Shown here one piece after another: positions 24,914-34,200 of a stretch of 47,253 nucleotides of DNA. The DNA comes from a virus. Each line of letters begins with the position of its first letter. The first letter of the stretch is position 1. The stretch is from the IMG/VR virus record IMGVR_UViG_3300017788_003124, positions 1 to 47,253 of that record, one strand, 5' to 3'. Position numbers and translations under genes: made by a program. The notes under the pieces were generated by a model. It was given only the letters and a program-made list of their open reading frames with translations, did not search any database and was not told the origin of the DNA.

Positions 24914-27035
24914 TTTTATTCAGGGCGATGAGCCAACTATTCTGGTTACCGCAAGTGATGAAGATTCTGCGGTTATTGTTGTCGGGCAGCAAGGTCCGGA
25001 GGGTTCGCAAGGCACTACTGGACCCACTGGCCCTCAGGGGCCTACAGGCGCTTTTGGGGCTACCGGATCTACTGGACCCCAAGGCTCCACTGGCGCTGGC
25101 GTAACTGGCGCTACAGGCCCGCAGGGTGAAACTGGCGTTACGGGCATTATGGGCGCTACCGGCCCCAGCGGTGCGACCGGAGCGACCGGCGCGTCTGGCG
25201 CTTCTGGCGCGTCTGGCGCGTCTGGTGTAATTGGTGCGTCTGGCGCAACAGGGGCTACAGGACCCGCTGGCCCCTCGGGTGGTGGTCAGCGGGCCGAGTC
25301 GGTCGCTACCGTCACTGACCCGTTCACTATCACCAGCGAGAGCTTTGTCGTGACCTTGGGCGCTGCGGTCACGATGCCCGACGCCGAGGACAATGCCGGT
25401 CAACTCGTCAGCATCGCTGCAGCGGCGCAGACAGTCACGATCACCGCTGCGGGGACCGACACCTTCCTTGGATACGGTGCCACCTACACCCTGAACGCCG
25501 GTGAGGCTTCGCAGTGGTTGTCCGTTGAGGTCGGTGGATCGTGGAGCTGGGGTCTGGCAAACCTAGAGAAGCCTGAAGTGACAGAGCCGGGTGAGCGGGC
25601 ATGGCTTGCCGACGCACTCGGCGACGAGCTGGACACGACGACCGCACCTTGGCTGCGCTGCTTTCCGACTGCGGCCAGCATGGACGGTGACTACGGCGGT
25701 GCGTGGCAGATCACGAACGCTGGCAACGCCTCGGGCACTTTGCCTGCCACACCGGACGGCATCGACATTCGGGCCAAGTTCTACCTGCACCGACCCTACG
25801 AGGACGACGAGTTGGCGGGCAGCGGACAGGACTGGCCCTACCAGCGGTACCGGGAGATCCTCACACAGACCAAGGCGGCTGCGACTGGCGGCGACCTGAC
25901 CGAGTGGGCGATCCTCCATCCAGACGACACCTATCCGGGGCTGTCTGAGGGCATCGCTGCGTGGTTCTACGAATCAACCTTGACCGGGGCCGCAGGCGAG
26001 GGAGCAGGCTTCTTCCACGACGACGGCAGCCGCCTCATCGGTGTACCGCTCATCGCACGCCTCACGCACGACACCGCCACCGAGACTGTCACCCAATGGC
26101 GCTGGGTACCTTACGACACCGGAGCGACCGGCATTGAGCAGACCGCTGACGGCTACTGGTGGGAGCCAGTCAAGTCGGAAACCGACGCTCGGTTCGCCAG
26201 CATGGACCCGAACGGCAGCGAAACATGGAAGATCGGCATTCAGAACCGCATGGACGTGGCGTGGATGACAGTCCACGAGTTCGGCGGGGCCAAGATCCTC
26301 GACATCCAGCCCTCGCACATCGCCTCTGCGGGCGTCGGTGCGACGAGCTTCACCGATGGCGTCGGCAACACCATCTCCACGACCGACGGCAGCATCGCCA
26401 TCCCGCAAGGACTGTCGGCAGCGAAGATCACCAGCGGCACGGTCGCCACCGCACGCCTCGGCACCGGCACCGCCAACAGCACGACGTTCCTCCGTGGAGA
26501 TCAGACCTACCAGAGCATCGCTCGTCCACCGTCGCTGCTCGTGTCAGGCCAATACACGTCAGCTTCATCGGTGTCCACCGGCAACGCCAGTGTCACCAGC
26601 AACCGGCTCTACTACCAGCCGATCTTCATTCCTCGGACAGTCACGATCGACCGAATCGGCGTGAATCACGCTGCAACGATCGCTGGGGTAGGCAGCGTGA
26701 TGCGGCTCGGGATCTACAACGCCACGAATGATCTCCCATCGACCCGCCTGTTGGACGCTGGGACGGTGGATCTGACGACCACTGCTGCCTTGAAGACCAT
26801 CATCATCAGTCAGCAGCTCACACCGGGCCTCTACTGGCTTGCTGCGGTCGGTCAGATCACGTCTGGCGCTCCGACGTTCAACACCGGCAGTCCGACGTTC
26901 AACGTGCCCGATTTGACATCGACGTTCACCGGCGTCAAGTTCGAGGCTGGCGTCACCGGGACGTTGCCAGCAACGGCAACACCGGGCACAGCTAACACCA
27001 CTCAGCCGCCGCTAGTCTTTCTAAGGGTTGTATAA
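24906..27035 (+). CDS. Collagen-like tail or head fibre protein
   Basis: A 709-residue fibre, GTG start at 24906. Residues about 27-127 are Gly-X-Y collagen repeats ([19 protein letters not shown]...), rich in Thr, which form a triple helix. A beta-rich shaft follows ([32 protein letters not shown]), then a 200-residue middle with Trp-rich segments ([13 protein letters not shown]), a repeat-like spike section ending LRGDQTYQS, and a beta-rich C-terminal head ([20 protein letters not shown]) that may bind the host. From about 25270 on, the DNA is far more GC-rich (41 of 60 bases at 25801-25860) than the flanks (18 of 60 at 28381-28440), a sign of recent acquisition. The Thr/Ser-rich repeats are a possible glycosylation target of the sugar cassette; this is speculation. 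Confidence 0.85.
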   Translation: MPSFIQGDEPTILVTASDEDSAVIVVGQQGPEGSQGTTGPTGPQGPTGAFGATGSTGPQGSTGAGVTGATGPQGETGVTGIMGATGPSGATGATGASGASGASGASGVIGASGATGATGPAGPSGGGQRAESVATVTDPFTITSESFVVTLGAAVTMPDAEDNAGQLVSIAAAAQTVTITAAGTDTFLGYGATYTLNAGEASQWLSVEVGGSWSWGLANLEKPEVTEPGERAWLADALGDELDTTTAPWLRCFPTAASMDGDYGGAWQITNAGNASGTLPATPDGIDIRAKFYLHRPYEDDELAGSGQDWPYQRYREILTQTKAAATGGDLTEWAILHPDDTYPGLSEGIAAWFYESTLTGAAGEGAGFFHDDGSRLIGVPLIARLTHDTATETVTQWRWVPYDTGATGIEQTADGYWWEPVKSETDARFASMDPNGSETWKIGIQNRMDVAWMTVHEFGGAKILDIQPSHIASAGVGATSFTDGVGNTISTTDGSIAIPQGLSAAKITSGTVATARLGTGTANSTTFLRGDQTYQSIARPPSLLVSGQYTSASSVSTGNASVTSNRLYYQPIFIPRTVTIDRIGVNHAATIAGVGSVMRLGIYNATNDLPSTRLLDAGTVDLTTTAALKTIIISQQLTPGLYWLAAVGQITSGAPTFNTGSPTFNVPDLTSTFTGVKFEAGVTGTLPATATPGTANTTQPPLVFLRVV
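25270..27030 (+). other. GC-rich island inside the fibre gene
   Basis: This stretch keeps GC near 60-68% with C and G in third positions (GAC, GTC, ACC, GGC), while the genes on both sides use T and A. It starts after the collagen repeat and ends with the fibre gene; the next small gene is intermediate in composition. It looks like a fibre body taken from a high-GC phage or host by recombination at the collagen repeats. Confidence 0.75.
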
Positions 27036-27241
27036 TGAGGATTGAGACTTCAGACGGTCAAGGTAACGTTATCTCGGTAGAAGAGATTGACGGCCCGCCG
27101 TTCCCGCCGTTGGATGCCACCGGGGCGCTTGCCACACTGCTCGTCGTTGTAGGCGTTATCGAAATCACCGATGCCGCCAACGCTATTCACGGAGAGCCTT
27201 CACATTTAGAACATGAAGCGCAAGCTTGGAGTTTAGGTTAA
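27035..27241 (+). CDS. Small protein downstream of the fibre gene
   Basis: A 68-residue protein whose ATG overlaps the fibre stop (TAATG). It has an acidic N-terminus, a Pro-rich loop (GPPFPPLDATG), one hydrophobic stretch (ALATLLVVVGVIEITDAAN) and a His-rich end. Composition is intermediate between the GC-rich fibre and the rest, so it probably moved with the fibre gene. It may be a fibre chaperone or accessory, but no family is recognised. Confidence 0.55.
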   Translation: MRIETSDGQGNVISVEEIDGPPFPPLDATGALATLLVVVGVIEITDAANAIHGEPSHLEHEAQAWSLG

Positions 27242-27257
27242 TTAGGATTGGATTACA

Positions 27258-27509
27258 ATGGATAAAACGGGAATTTTGGCGAAGAGGAGGGATCGCGCTA
27301 TTGCTGCTTTTCTTTCTTTCAAAGAGCGGGAGTGTGACCAGTTTTTACCTTCCGATATTTCCTCTAGACTTCGTAAGAAGTTTTTAGATGATATCAATGA
27401 TCTTTGTGATATTGCTTTCGATTTAATTGTTGAAGATGCTGTCGTTTGGAATGACGAGTTTATGAATAGACTTGACGATATTTATAGGATAGTTTCCGAT
27501 TCGGAGTAA
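27258..27509 (+). CDS. Hypothetical small helical protein
   Basis: An 83-residue, all-helical, charged protein (LAKRRDRAIAAFLSFKERECDQF, LRKKFLDDINDLCDIAFDLI). The composition is back to the AT-rich norm. Two bases separate it from the next gene. It might be a small tail assembly or regulatory factor; I see no named family. Confidence 0.6.
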   Translation: MDKTGILAKRRDRAIAAFLSFKERECDQFLPSDISSRLRKKFLDDINDLCDIAFDLIVEDAVVWNDEFMNRLDDIYRIVSDSE

Positions 27510-27511
27510 AT

Positions 27512-28543
27512 ATGGGCATTAACGAAGATTTTCTTAGAATCTTTGGCCGTTTCCCTACTGGCTATGAGCGTGCTTATGGCGGAGCCAGTGTTCGTGGCGT
27601 CCCCGCTTTTGGAACTCCTTTTAAGCAGCAACGTCCTCCGTCTTTTCGATTTAATCGACAAACTGAGTCAACGGCTGTTTTAAGTAAGCTTGTTGTTCGT
27701 TCTGTTGCTTTACAGATGGCTGAAGCTTCCGAGATTGGCACCGCCATGCTTGTTCGCAAGTATGCTAAAGGCATGTTAAGGAGTGAGTCTAAAAGAAAAG
27801 ACTTAACTGAAATGCATGAAAGATTAGCTAAAAACGCTCAAAGATCAATTCTTAATAGTTATAAGAGCGGCAAGAAACGTGGTCGGAGTTCGTATAGAAT
27901 GAATGATACCGGAACTTTAAAAAGATACTCTGGGGGGGCTCTTTCGAAGGCTTTAGAAAATAGAAAACTTTTTATTAGTGATGCTACTGGCATTGGTGGT
28001 ATCAATATTAGATTGTTGGATTCTCAGGCTAGACAGTGGTATAGATTAAACTTCGGCGCACTTCCTCGTAGTTCTAAGGTTCCCGGTCAGGGCTCTTTTA
28101 AATTATTTGGGCAGATCGCTGGAACCAAATTGTCTTTAAGAAAGTATGGTCCATCTAAACCCTTCTTTGTTCCTAATAGCATTAGGACTGTTGGAAAGTC
28201 AAGTAAACTTGGCTTAAATGAAACTCCCCCGTTTAGTTCTTGGTCAACTGGTAGTCCAAAAGTCCGTAGAGGGAAAGGATCAAGGTCCCCCGGACCATAT
28301 ATATATGTTTACGGAAAACCAAAACGCGGAAAGTTGGCTGGAACATTCAATTCCGTCTTGTCTAAGGGTATTACTGGAACAAGATTCTTAGATGCTGGAA
28401 TTCAGTTTATTAATAATAATTATGGCGGCGAATTTACGAAACTTGTCAAATTTTGGGATAAAAAGTCTCGTGGGCGAATTCCGAAAACCATGTCATATAG
28501 TTCGTTCGATAAGCAGCGTAGTGATCGTCGTTCATATGATTAG
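27512..28543 (+). CDS. Basic structural protein, possible tail completion (HK97 gp10-like)
   Basis: A 343-residue, strongly basic protein directly upstream of the tail tube gene. Middle segments (KKRGRSSYRMNDTGTLKRYS, LLDSQARQWYRLNFGALPRS) recall the gp10-like tail completion proteins, which also have a W-Y-x-x-x-F-G motif near the middle; this is larger than the usual 120-180 residues. The C-terminal end is very rich in Lys/Arg/Ser (RGRIPKTMSYSSFDKQRSDR). The name is a position-plus-motif guess. Confidence 0.55.
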   Translation: MGINEDFLRIFGRFPTGYERAYGGASVRGVPAFGTPFKQQRPPSFRFNRQTESTAVLSKLVVRSVALQMAEASEIGTAMLVRKYAKGMLRSESKRKDLTEMHERLAKNAQRSILNSYKSGKKRGRSSYRMNDTGTLKRYSGGALSKALENRKLFISDATGIGGINIRLLDSQARQWYRLNFGALPRSSKVPGQGSFKLFGQIAGTKLSLRKYGPSKPFFVPNSIRTVGKSSKLGLNETPPFSSWSTGSPKVRRGKGSRSPGPYIYVYGKPKRGKLAGTFNSVLSKGITGTRFLDAGIQFINNNYGGEFTKLVKFWDKKSRGRIPKTMSYSSFDKQRSDRRSYD

Positions 28544-28580
28544 GCTAAATAACTTTCTTTTATTTCCGTTACGAAATTAC

Positions 28581-28614
28581 GCACTAAGCAACTTTAGTGC
28601 ATAGGATTTTATGC
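28581..28614 (+). promoter_or_regulatory. Two overlapping hairpins before the tail tube gene
   Basis: In the 120-base gap, GCACTAA (28581-28587) pairs with TTAGTGC (28594-28600). GCATA (28599-28603) can instead pair with TATGC (28610-28614); the two share bases 28599-28600, so they are alternatives. No strong U tract follows. The gap also contains a TAGGATAA (28629-28636), a weak -10-like sequence. A regulatory role is possible but not shown. Confidence 0.35.
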
Positions 28615-28663
28615 GGAACCACTTTTGGTAGGATAAAACACTAAGAACTATTGGAGGTTCAAA

Positions 28664-29974
28664 ATGGCTATTAAGGCTGGTGCAATTTTAACTGATGTTA
28701 ACGGGTTTGTGGTTGACCGCATCCAGTCGGGTGGCCCCGGTAACCTTAACATTCCCGAAGAGAAGATTTATGAGCTTGGTAACTGGAACACGGTTGCCAC
28801 GATTCGTGATATCCCTGATCTTTCGTTCGACCTTGAGTCTTTCGATGTTTTCTCAGAGTTTGAGGCTCTTCTAATTGGCAAGGCTGGCGCTGCCGCTCCT
28901 GGGGCTGCCGCTGTTGGCAGTCAGCTTTCAGGTGTTGTTGGCTCTAACGAAATCGATTTTCAGGATCACATTCCAATTGACGTAGTTTCACCGTTCAAGT
29001 CACGACGTAACGCATATAACATCGTTAAGGGTGTTGCTGTTCCGTATCTGACTCTTGAGAACGCAACCTACCGTTTTGGTATCGGTCAGAATGCTGCGCA
29101 GTCGTTCACTCTTCGCGGCGACTCCATCTACTACACCCCAGGTCAACCTTACTACAATGAGGTAACCTACAGTGGCGCAGCTGGCGCAGTTGCCAGTGCT
29201 TTCAATGGTAGAACAGCTCTTCTTTATGAGGAGGATGGCGACAGCATTTACGCTCTGTGTGTTGTTGCTGTGACCGACAATGGTGATTACAAGCGTCTGT
29301 TCGTTGGCGACGATTTCACCAACACTTCAACCACGTTAACTATTACTGCTGGTGGCGCCTCTAAGATTGCTGGTCTTGACTACACTTCACTTGGGGCAAC
29401 TAAGATTCGTGTCATCTATAGCTCCGCAACTACCGGCAGCTACACTCAGACTGGCAACAACCCCTCTGGTAATCCTGTTCACCAGAATACTTCCGTTAAG
29501 CCTGCTGCTGTTCGCGCCAAAGATATTGATGTTTACATTGGGACAGCAGCAGCTACCCCAGTGTTCACTCGCTTTACTTCAGTTCAGTCTGCTGAGGTTA
29601 CTTGGTCAGTGAGTCTTGATCCCGATCAGGAGTTTGGCAACAAGCACTATGTCGGTCAGGATTATGATATTCCTGATGTTAATGGTTCAATTGGTGTCCG
29701 TCCTTACAACCCTGCAGACATGTGGGACAAGCTTGCAACCATCACTGGTGTTAGCTCTTCAAATGTTGTTGGTCCGGATTCAGCTATTCCAGTCCCGATG
29801 GAGATTCGTATCAACCATCCTGATACTGGTGATCGTGTTAAGACCATTTATGTTCCTGATGCCCGTTTCCAGATTCCTGGTTTCTCAGGTCAGGTTCAGC
29901 AGAAACTTGAGACTACGCTTCCGTTTACTTCTGATGGTGGTCTCATGTATGTTTACAATGGTGAGCGTGTCTGA
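28664..29974 (+). CDS. Major tail tube protein
   Basis: A 436-residue protein with a good ribosome site (TTGGAGG at about 6 bases), followed by a terminator, the frameshifted assembly chaperones and the tape measure protein. This order identifies the tail tube subunit. The N- and C-terminal parts are beta-rich (MAIKAGAILTDVNGFVVDRI, GFSGQVQQKLETTLPFTSDG); the middle has an insert (about 180-300) with YKRLFVGDDFTNTSTTLTIT, probably an Ig-like or surface domain. It is longer than lambda-like tube proteins (about 250 residues) because of this insert. There is no separate sheath gene, so the tail is non-contractile. Confidence 0.82.
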   Translation: MAIKAGAILTDVNGFVVDRIQSGGPGNLNIPEEKIYELGNWNTVATIRDIPDLSFDLESFDVFSEFEALLIGKAGAAAPGAAAVGSQLSGVVGSNEIDFQDHIPIDVVSPFKSRRNAYNIVKGVAVPYLTLENATYRFGIGQNAAQSFTLRGDSIYYTPGQPYYNEVTYSGAAGAVASAFNGRTALLYEEDGDSIYALCVVAVTDNGDYKRLFVGDDFTNTSTTLTITAGGASKIAGLDYTSLGATKIRVIYSSATTGSYTQTGNNPSGNPVHQNTSVKPAAVRAKDIDVYIGTAAATPVFTRFTSVQSAEVTWSVSLDPDQEFGNKHYVGQDYDIPDVNGSIGVRPYNPADMWDKLATITGVSSSNVVGPDSAIPVPMEIRINHPDTGDRVKTIYVPDARFQIPGFSGQVQQKLETTLPFTSDGGLMYVYNGERV

Positions 29975-30004
29975 TTTTAAATAGTTTTATACTGTTTTGG
30001 TTTA

Positions 30005-30034
30005 GGGGATCGGCTTTAATGCCGGTCCCCTTTT
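30005..30034 (+). terminator. Intrinsic terminator after the tail tube gene
   Basis: GGGGATCGGC (30005-30014) pairs with GCCGGTCCCC (30021-30030) through a 10-bp stem with one G-T wobble and a six-base loop, followed by TTTT. Like the one after the capsid gene, it follows a very abundant virion protein and may set a step in expression. Confidence 0.88.
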
Positions 30035-30061
30035 CCGTTATTGTGATAGGTTTTTTTGGGA

Positions 30062-30078
30062 ACACAATATAATTGTGT
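30062..30078 (+). promoter_or_regulatory. Palindrome centred on TATAAT, candidate promoter/operator
   Basis: ACACAAT (30062-30068) and ATTGTGT (30072-30078) are perfect inverted 7-base arms around ATA, and a consensus -10 TATAAT (30068-30073) sits at the centre. A good -35 at the normal distance is missing (TTGTGA is 21 bases away). It lies between the tail tube terminator and the chaperone gene, where a new promoter would make sense. Confidence 0.4.
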
Positions 30079-30101
30079 CATTCTTGGATTTAGGAGATTA
30101 T

Positions 30102-30899
30102 ATGTCTAATATGGTTAGGAAGCGTCGTCGTCTTACCGATCTTTACATGATTGGTAAGGAGCTTACTTTTAACGACAGCTTTGATGATGATGATGATGGC
30201 GAGCCTTCTGGTGAAGATGCTGTTGTTGTTTGGTTAAATAAGCTTTCTCCGATTGAGCAGCGTGATTCTGCCGATCAGGCAACGAAGGCTAGGGCCGGGG
30301 TTCTTGCTTTGAAAAATTCTCCCAGCTTAGCCCCCGAGCGTCTTCTTTATGAGGATCAGATTTATGATCTCGGTCTTGACACGAGAGCTTTACAGGTTGA
30401 GTTTCTTGCGACTCCTAAAATTCAGGAGGGCGAGCAGTCAAATGAGGAGCGTCTTGCCGCTGAGCCTGAGTGGGCTGATGACCAGTATTTAACCTCTCTT
30501 CGTGAGGCTTGGAGTGATAGTCTTTATGAGAAGTGGGTTGAGGATCCTGAGGATCCTGAGGCTAAGAAGGTTTATGACGAACTGAAGCGTTTCACTAACG
30601 AGGTAGCTGCAGCTACTGAAGATGAGCGTGAGAATATTCTTGCAGAGTATGAGCATGTTTCAGACGAGGAAATCTTTAAGGATACTGTCGATAAGATTAT
30701 TGAATCTGAGGCTGACTTTGCTTGGATGAACGAGTTTGCTTGTTGGCAGGTTTTTTATGCTGTGCGCGAGCCTTCTGATCATAAGAGACGCTATTTTGAG
30801 TCCCGTGAGGAAGTTGGCTGTCTTGATAACAGGATTCTTTCTGAGATTGTTAGAGAGTATCGTGAGATGACGGTTGATGGTGTCGAGGGAAAAGACTAG
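30102..30899 (+). CDS. Tail assembly chaperone, short (G-like) form
   Basis: A 265-residue acidic protein between the tail tube and tape measure genes, the place of the gpG chaperone that coats the tape measure protein during tail assembly. It starts at ATG 30102 after AGGAG; the in-frame GTG at 30075 falls within the palindrome. The sequence is highly charged and helical (FDDDDDGEPSGEDAVVVWLN, EDPEDPEAKKVYDELKRF). It ends in VEGKD just after a slippery heptamer, so some ribosomes continue into the next frame to make the long form. Confidence 0.82.
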   Translation: MSNMVRKRRRLTDLYMIGKELTFNDSFDDDDDGEPSGEDAVVVWLNKLSPIEQRDSADQATKARAGVLALKNSPSLAPERLLYEDQIYDLGLDTRALQVEFLATPKIQEGEQSNEERLAAEPEWADDQYLTSLREAWSDSLYEKWVEDPEDPEAKKVYDELKRFTNEVAAATEDERENILAEYEHVSDEEIFKDTVDKIIESEADFAWMNEFACWQVFYAVREPSDHKRRYFESREEVGCLDNRILSEIVREYREMTVDGVEGKD

Positions 30900-31234
30900 C
30901 AAGCGATCCGCAATTTTTGCGTATCGTTTCTATTGCTCGTAGTGCGGGCGGTTTGCAGTCTATCTATCCTGAGGGGACTACTGTTGAGAGTGTTCCTCAT
31001 GATTTCCATTCTGCTGTGGATCATGCTTTGAGAATTTTGTCTTGGCAGGAAAATTTGCCTTCTGATGAGATGCCTCCGCGTTGGATGTGGTGTTTGGATT
31101 GGGAAATCGACAAGCATTTTGAGGTTGTGGAATCTAGAAGAAAAACCAAGTATGGGACATCTTCTAATGGTGACGAAGAGTTAGATGATTCCATGTGGGA
31201 AGACAATGTTTATGCTGCTAGATTTAAGGATTAG
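30102..31234 (+). CDS. Tail assembly chaperone, long (GT-like) form by -1 frameshift
   Basis: The second frame is open from the slip point (30893) to 31234 and has no good start of its own; its first candidate start is TTG 30917 without a ribosome site. After slippage on GGGAAAA the product is 264 residues from the first frame plus 113 from the second, 377 in all. The added T-like part starts RLASDPQFLRIVSIARSAGG and includes PPRWMWCLDWEIDKHFEV near its middle. The frames are related by -1 exactly as required. GT-type fusions recruit tape measure and tube proteins during siphovirus tail assembly. Confidence 0.85.
30887..30929 (+). promoter_or_regulatory. Programmed -1 ribosomal frameshift signal
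   Basis: The heptamer G GGA AAA (30887-30893) is in the right phase (X XXY YYZ), four bases before the TAG at 30897. Seven bases downstream a stem-loop starts: 30901-30907 pairs with 30923-30929 (one G-T wobble) and 30909-30913 with 30917-30921, with a single C-T mismatch and a TTT loop. This is the classic slippery-site plus stem layout. Confidence 0.88.
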
Positions 31235-31274
31235 ATTGCCGTTATTGAACTAGGTTTTCGCTGAATGAGGACAT

Positions 31275-34200
31275 ATGGCTGATCAGTTTTTGATTAACGT
31301 CAAGCTTAGGGTTGATGATTCTGATTTGAAGCGTGTTGATCGCGAGAATCAGAAGAGAATTCAGCAGGCCAACAAGTCAGCTGCCCAGTCTAGAACCCCT
31401 ATTCCTCAGGCACCTAATCAGGCTCAGGTTGCTGCTGCGTTACCTCAGGTGGGGCAGGTTTCAACTATTGTTGCCCGCTATGGGCAGGCTGCTGCTACGG
31501 AAATGCAGGTTGTCGCTCAGCAGATGCGTAAGCTGGGCGGGCAGCTACCTGATTTGCAGCGTGCCCAGCAGAGGTATTTGAAGCAGTTTACTTCTTCGAT
31601 CGAAAATTTTCAGATTTTACCGAGGAATGTTCAAGCTGATATTAGTCGTAGATTTACTCGTGCGTTTGAGAAGACTGCAGCAGAGTTTGAGGCTGCTATT
31701 GCGAATGCTGTTCCTTCTCGTCGTAATGCTGTTGTTCGTGATGTTGCTAATTCTAATTATGCTGCTATTGGGGTTCCGCAGCGTGTTGGGATTACGACGC
31801 CTGCTCAGATTTCCGGTAATACTACTACTGGTCCTACTTCTGTTGCTAACAAAAATTTAGTTGCTGCTATTAATGCTAGTAGTAAGCAGATTCGTGATGC
31901 TACTTCTGTTAACGCTTCTTTGGATAGGGCTTTGGCTGACGCTAAGAGGCGTCAGATTGCGGCGATTAATGCGGCTACTTCAGCGGTAAAAGCGGGTGGC
32001 CCTTCGGGGCCGGTTAGGGGTTCTGGGGCGAGCGTTCCTTTTGCTCCTACGGTAACGAGAACTAGTGCTGTTTCTCAGCCTGCTCAAATTCAGCCTTCTG
32101 TTCCTATTGTTATCTCTGCTGTTCCTCAGAGGCCCGTAGCGGCTCCTCCTTCGCAGTCTGGCACTTCTTATGTTCCTTTGGTTACGGCTCCAGTTCAGAG
32201 TGGGCCTGTTCGTCAGCCTGTTCGTCAGCCTGTTCGTCAGCCTGATGTTATTCCACCTGATGTTTTTATGGGCGGCGGTGGTCGTCGTGGTCGTGGAATT
32301 CCTAACGTTGGAACGACTCGTAGACGGCAGGAACGTCAGGCCAGCATGGTGGGTCAGGGTGGTTATGTAAGAAATTTTGTTGGGAATGTGGTTGATCGGT
32401 TTAGGGACCGTAATCAGCGTGGGGCTGTTGGTTCTGGGGATGATCCGCTTTATCACGGAACAGCCATTGACCCCAATCTGCCATTCCCAACTCAGATTCA
32501 GCCAGCAGCAAAATATGGACGCCCCACAAACTTCGGCGCTTCCGATCCTTCATTTGCCTATCTGACTCCTAACCTCCGTGATGCCCAATACTATGCTGAA
32601 CTTGTAGCATCAAATCGTGGCGGGTTCCCTTCTGTTTTGCAAGTAAAGCCCACTGGTCCTGTAGAGAAAGATCCTAGTACGGATCCCAATGGAATCCGTA
32701 GAGGAAACTTTGACAGTGATTTAAGAACTCGTAGTTCTCTTAAAGTCTTGGGCAAGCTTCCAAATGCTGACGAAGCAGAGTGGCTAGAGTCGAACCAAGA
32801 GGCTGCCTATCGACGTAATCGGCAGCAATACCTTGAATTGGAGCGGCGTCTAGGCCAGGGTGGGTTTATCCGTCCGGGGGAGATGCTGGGGGGTGCTCGC
32901 GATAGGTTAACTGGCGGTTTTGCTCGTTTGCGTAACCGTTTCCGTCGCCCCCAAACTGTTGCAGCCAATTCCTCTAGCGGAGCGCCCAATCCCTTAGCCG
33001 ATTTTCTTTCTTATAGTTTCTTGGAATCCCAGATGATCGAGGACCTTACTCCACGCTCGCAGGGTGGGCGCGCTCTAGGACGACGGAACCGTCGTCGTCA
33101 AGGGATGCCGTTTGATCGTGATGCGGCGTTACAGAGACAGCTTGAAAGATCGCAATTTGGTGAGATGTATGGGGGACCCCCTCAAGGCGATGGTCGTCCT
33201 CCCCCCTCCTTCCTGCGGCGGTTAATCCAACAGTACACCAATCGCGGCCTCACTCCTCCCGTAGACCTGAATCGAATACCATCAACTGGTCCAGGTGCTA
33301 GACGTTTCGAGACCAGCCAGTTTGAGAAAAGAATCAAGGCTCGCGTAAGGATGTCTGCTGGAACAGACATCACCGGGGAAACCCAATACGCCAATCTCCC
33401 TATGCCATTTTCAAGGGATGGTAGGCTGAGTAGCAACGCTGGCGATATGAGTCGGATACGTCCCGCTATTGGGGCATTAAAAAGGCTTCGGTCTGTTTTC
33501 CCTGAAATTCCAATTAATTCTGTTACTTTTGAAGATTTAGGTGGGAAGGGAAGGATTGGCACAGCTAGCACCCGCTGGAAATCGCTTGGTTTTAACGGTT
33601 CTTCAAACATAGCATTAGATCCGCTTGCCTTCGGGACTGCGGCGAACCCGTTGTCGTCTGGGCTGGAACGGCGGCTGGTGGGTCCCAAGCTTGCAAATGC
33701 TGCTGTCCATGAATGGGGCCATCTTTTAGATAGAGAATCTCAGACAGGTTATCTGAAATCAAGACCAGATTTATCTCCCGGCGGCCGACCGCGCGCACCT
33801 TATGTATTTGCTCAAGTTCCAGGATACACAAATGAAATAAATAAGATTATTGAATCTGCTGGGGTTATGCCGAATTTCTTCAGCGAAAAACCTATGGTTG
33901 GAGTGGGAACAGGTTATCTTTCTGGTGGTGAGCTTTCTAATATCACTAATCTTCCTGATGATGTTGAAAACATTAGGAGGCTTGCTCTTAGAAATAAGGG
34001 AAAAACTCGTGGACAAATTGTTGATCTTTATGGTCAACAGAGAAAATCGATTGGGTTACCTTTTGATGCTAGCTCTGTAAAGGATGAGCTTGATGCAGCT
34101 ATCAGATCTGGTCAATGGTTTGACCCATCGGGAGGCGGCGCCGGGGAAGTAAAACCTTTTAAATATAAAGATGTTGCAAGAAGAAAATCTGATGACCCTC

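Noticed and set aside
24885-26482. Several long reading frames on the minus strand and in other plus frames over the fibre gene
   Set aside because: They arise from the high GC content and the collagen-triplet repeats, lack ribosome sites, and overlap a clear fibre protein along their whole length.
28610-28636. Possible FliA/WhiG-type promoter (TAAA-N15-GCCGATAA) before the tail tube gene
   Set aside because: Only GATAA of the -10 part fits (TAGGATAA) and the -35 part is TATG; similar TAGGAT strings occur at 11645 and 22076 in other contexts, one serving as a ribosome site.
30917-31234. Independent gene starting at TTG 30917
   Set aside because: There is no ribosome site, the frame is open back to the slippery heptamer, and the -1 phase and stem-loop show that it is the T-part of the chaperone fusion.
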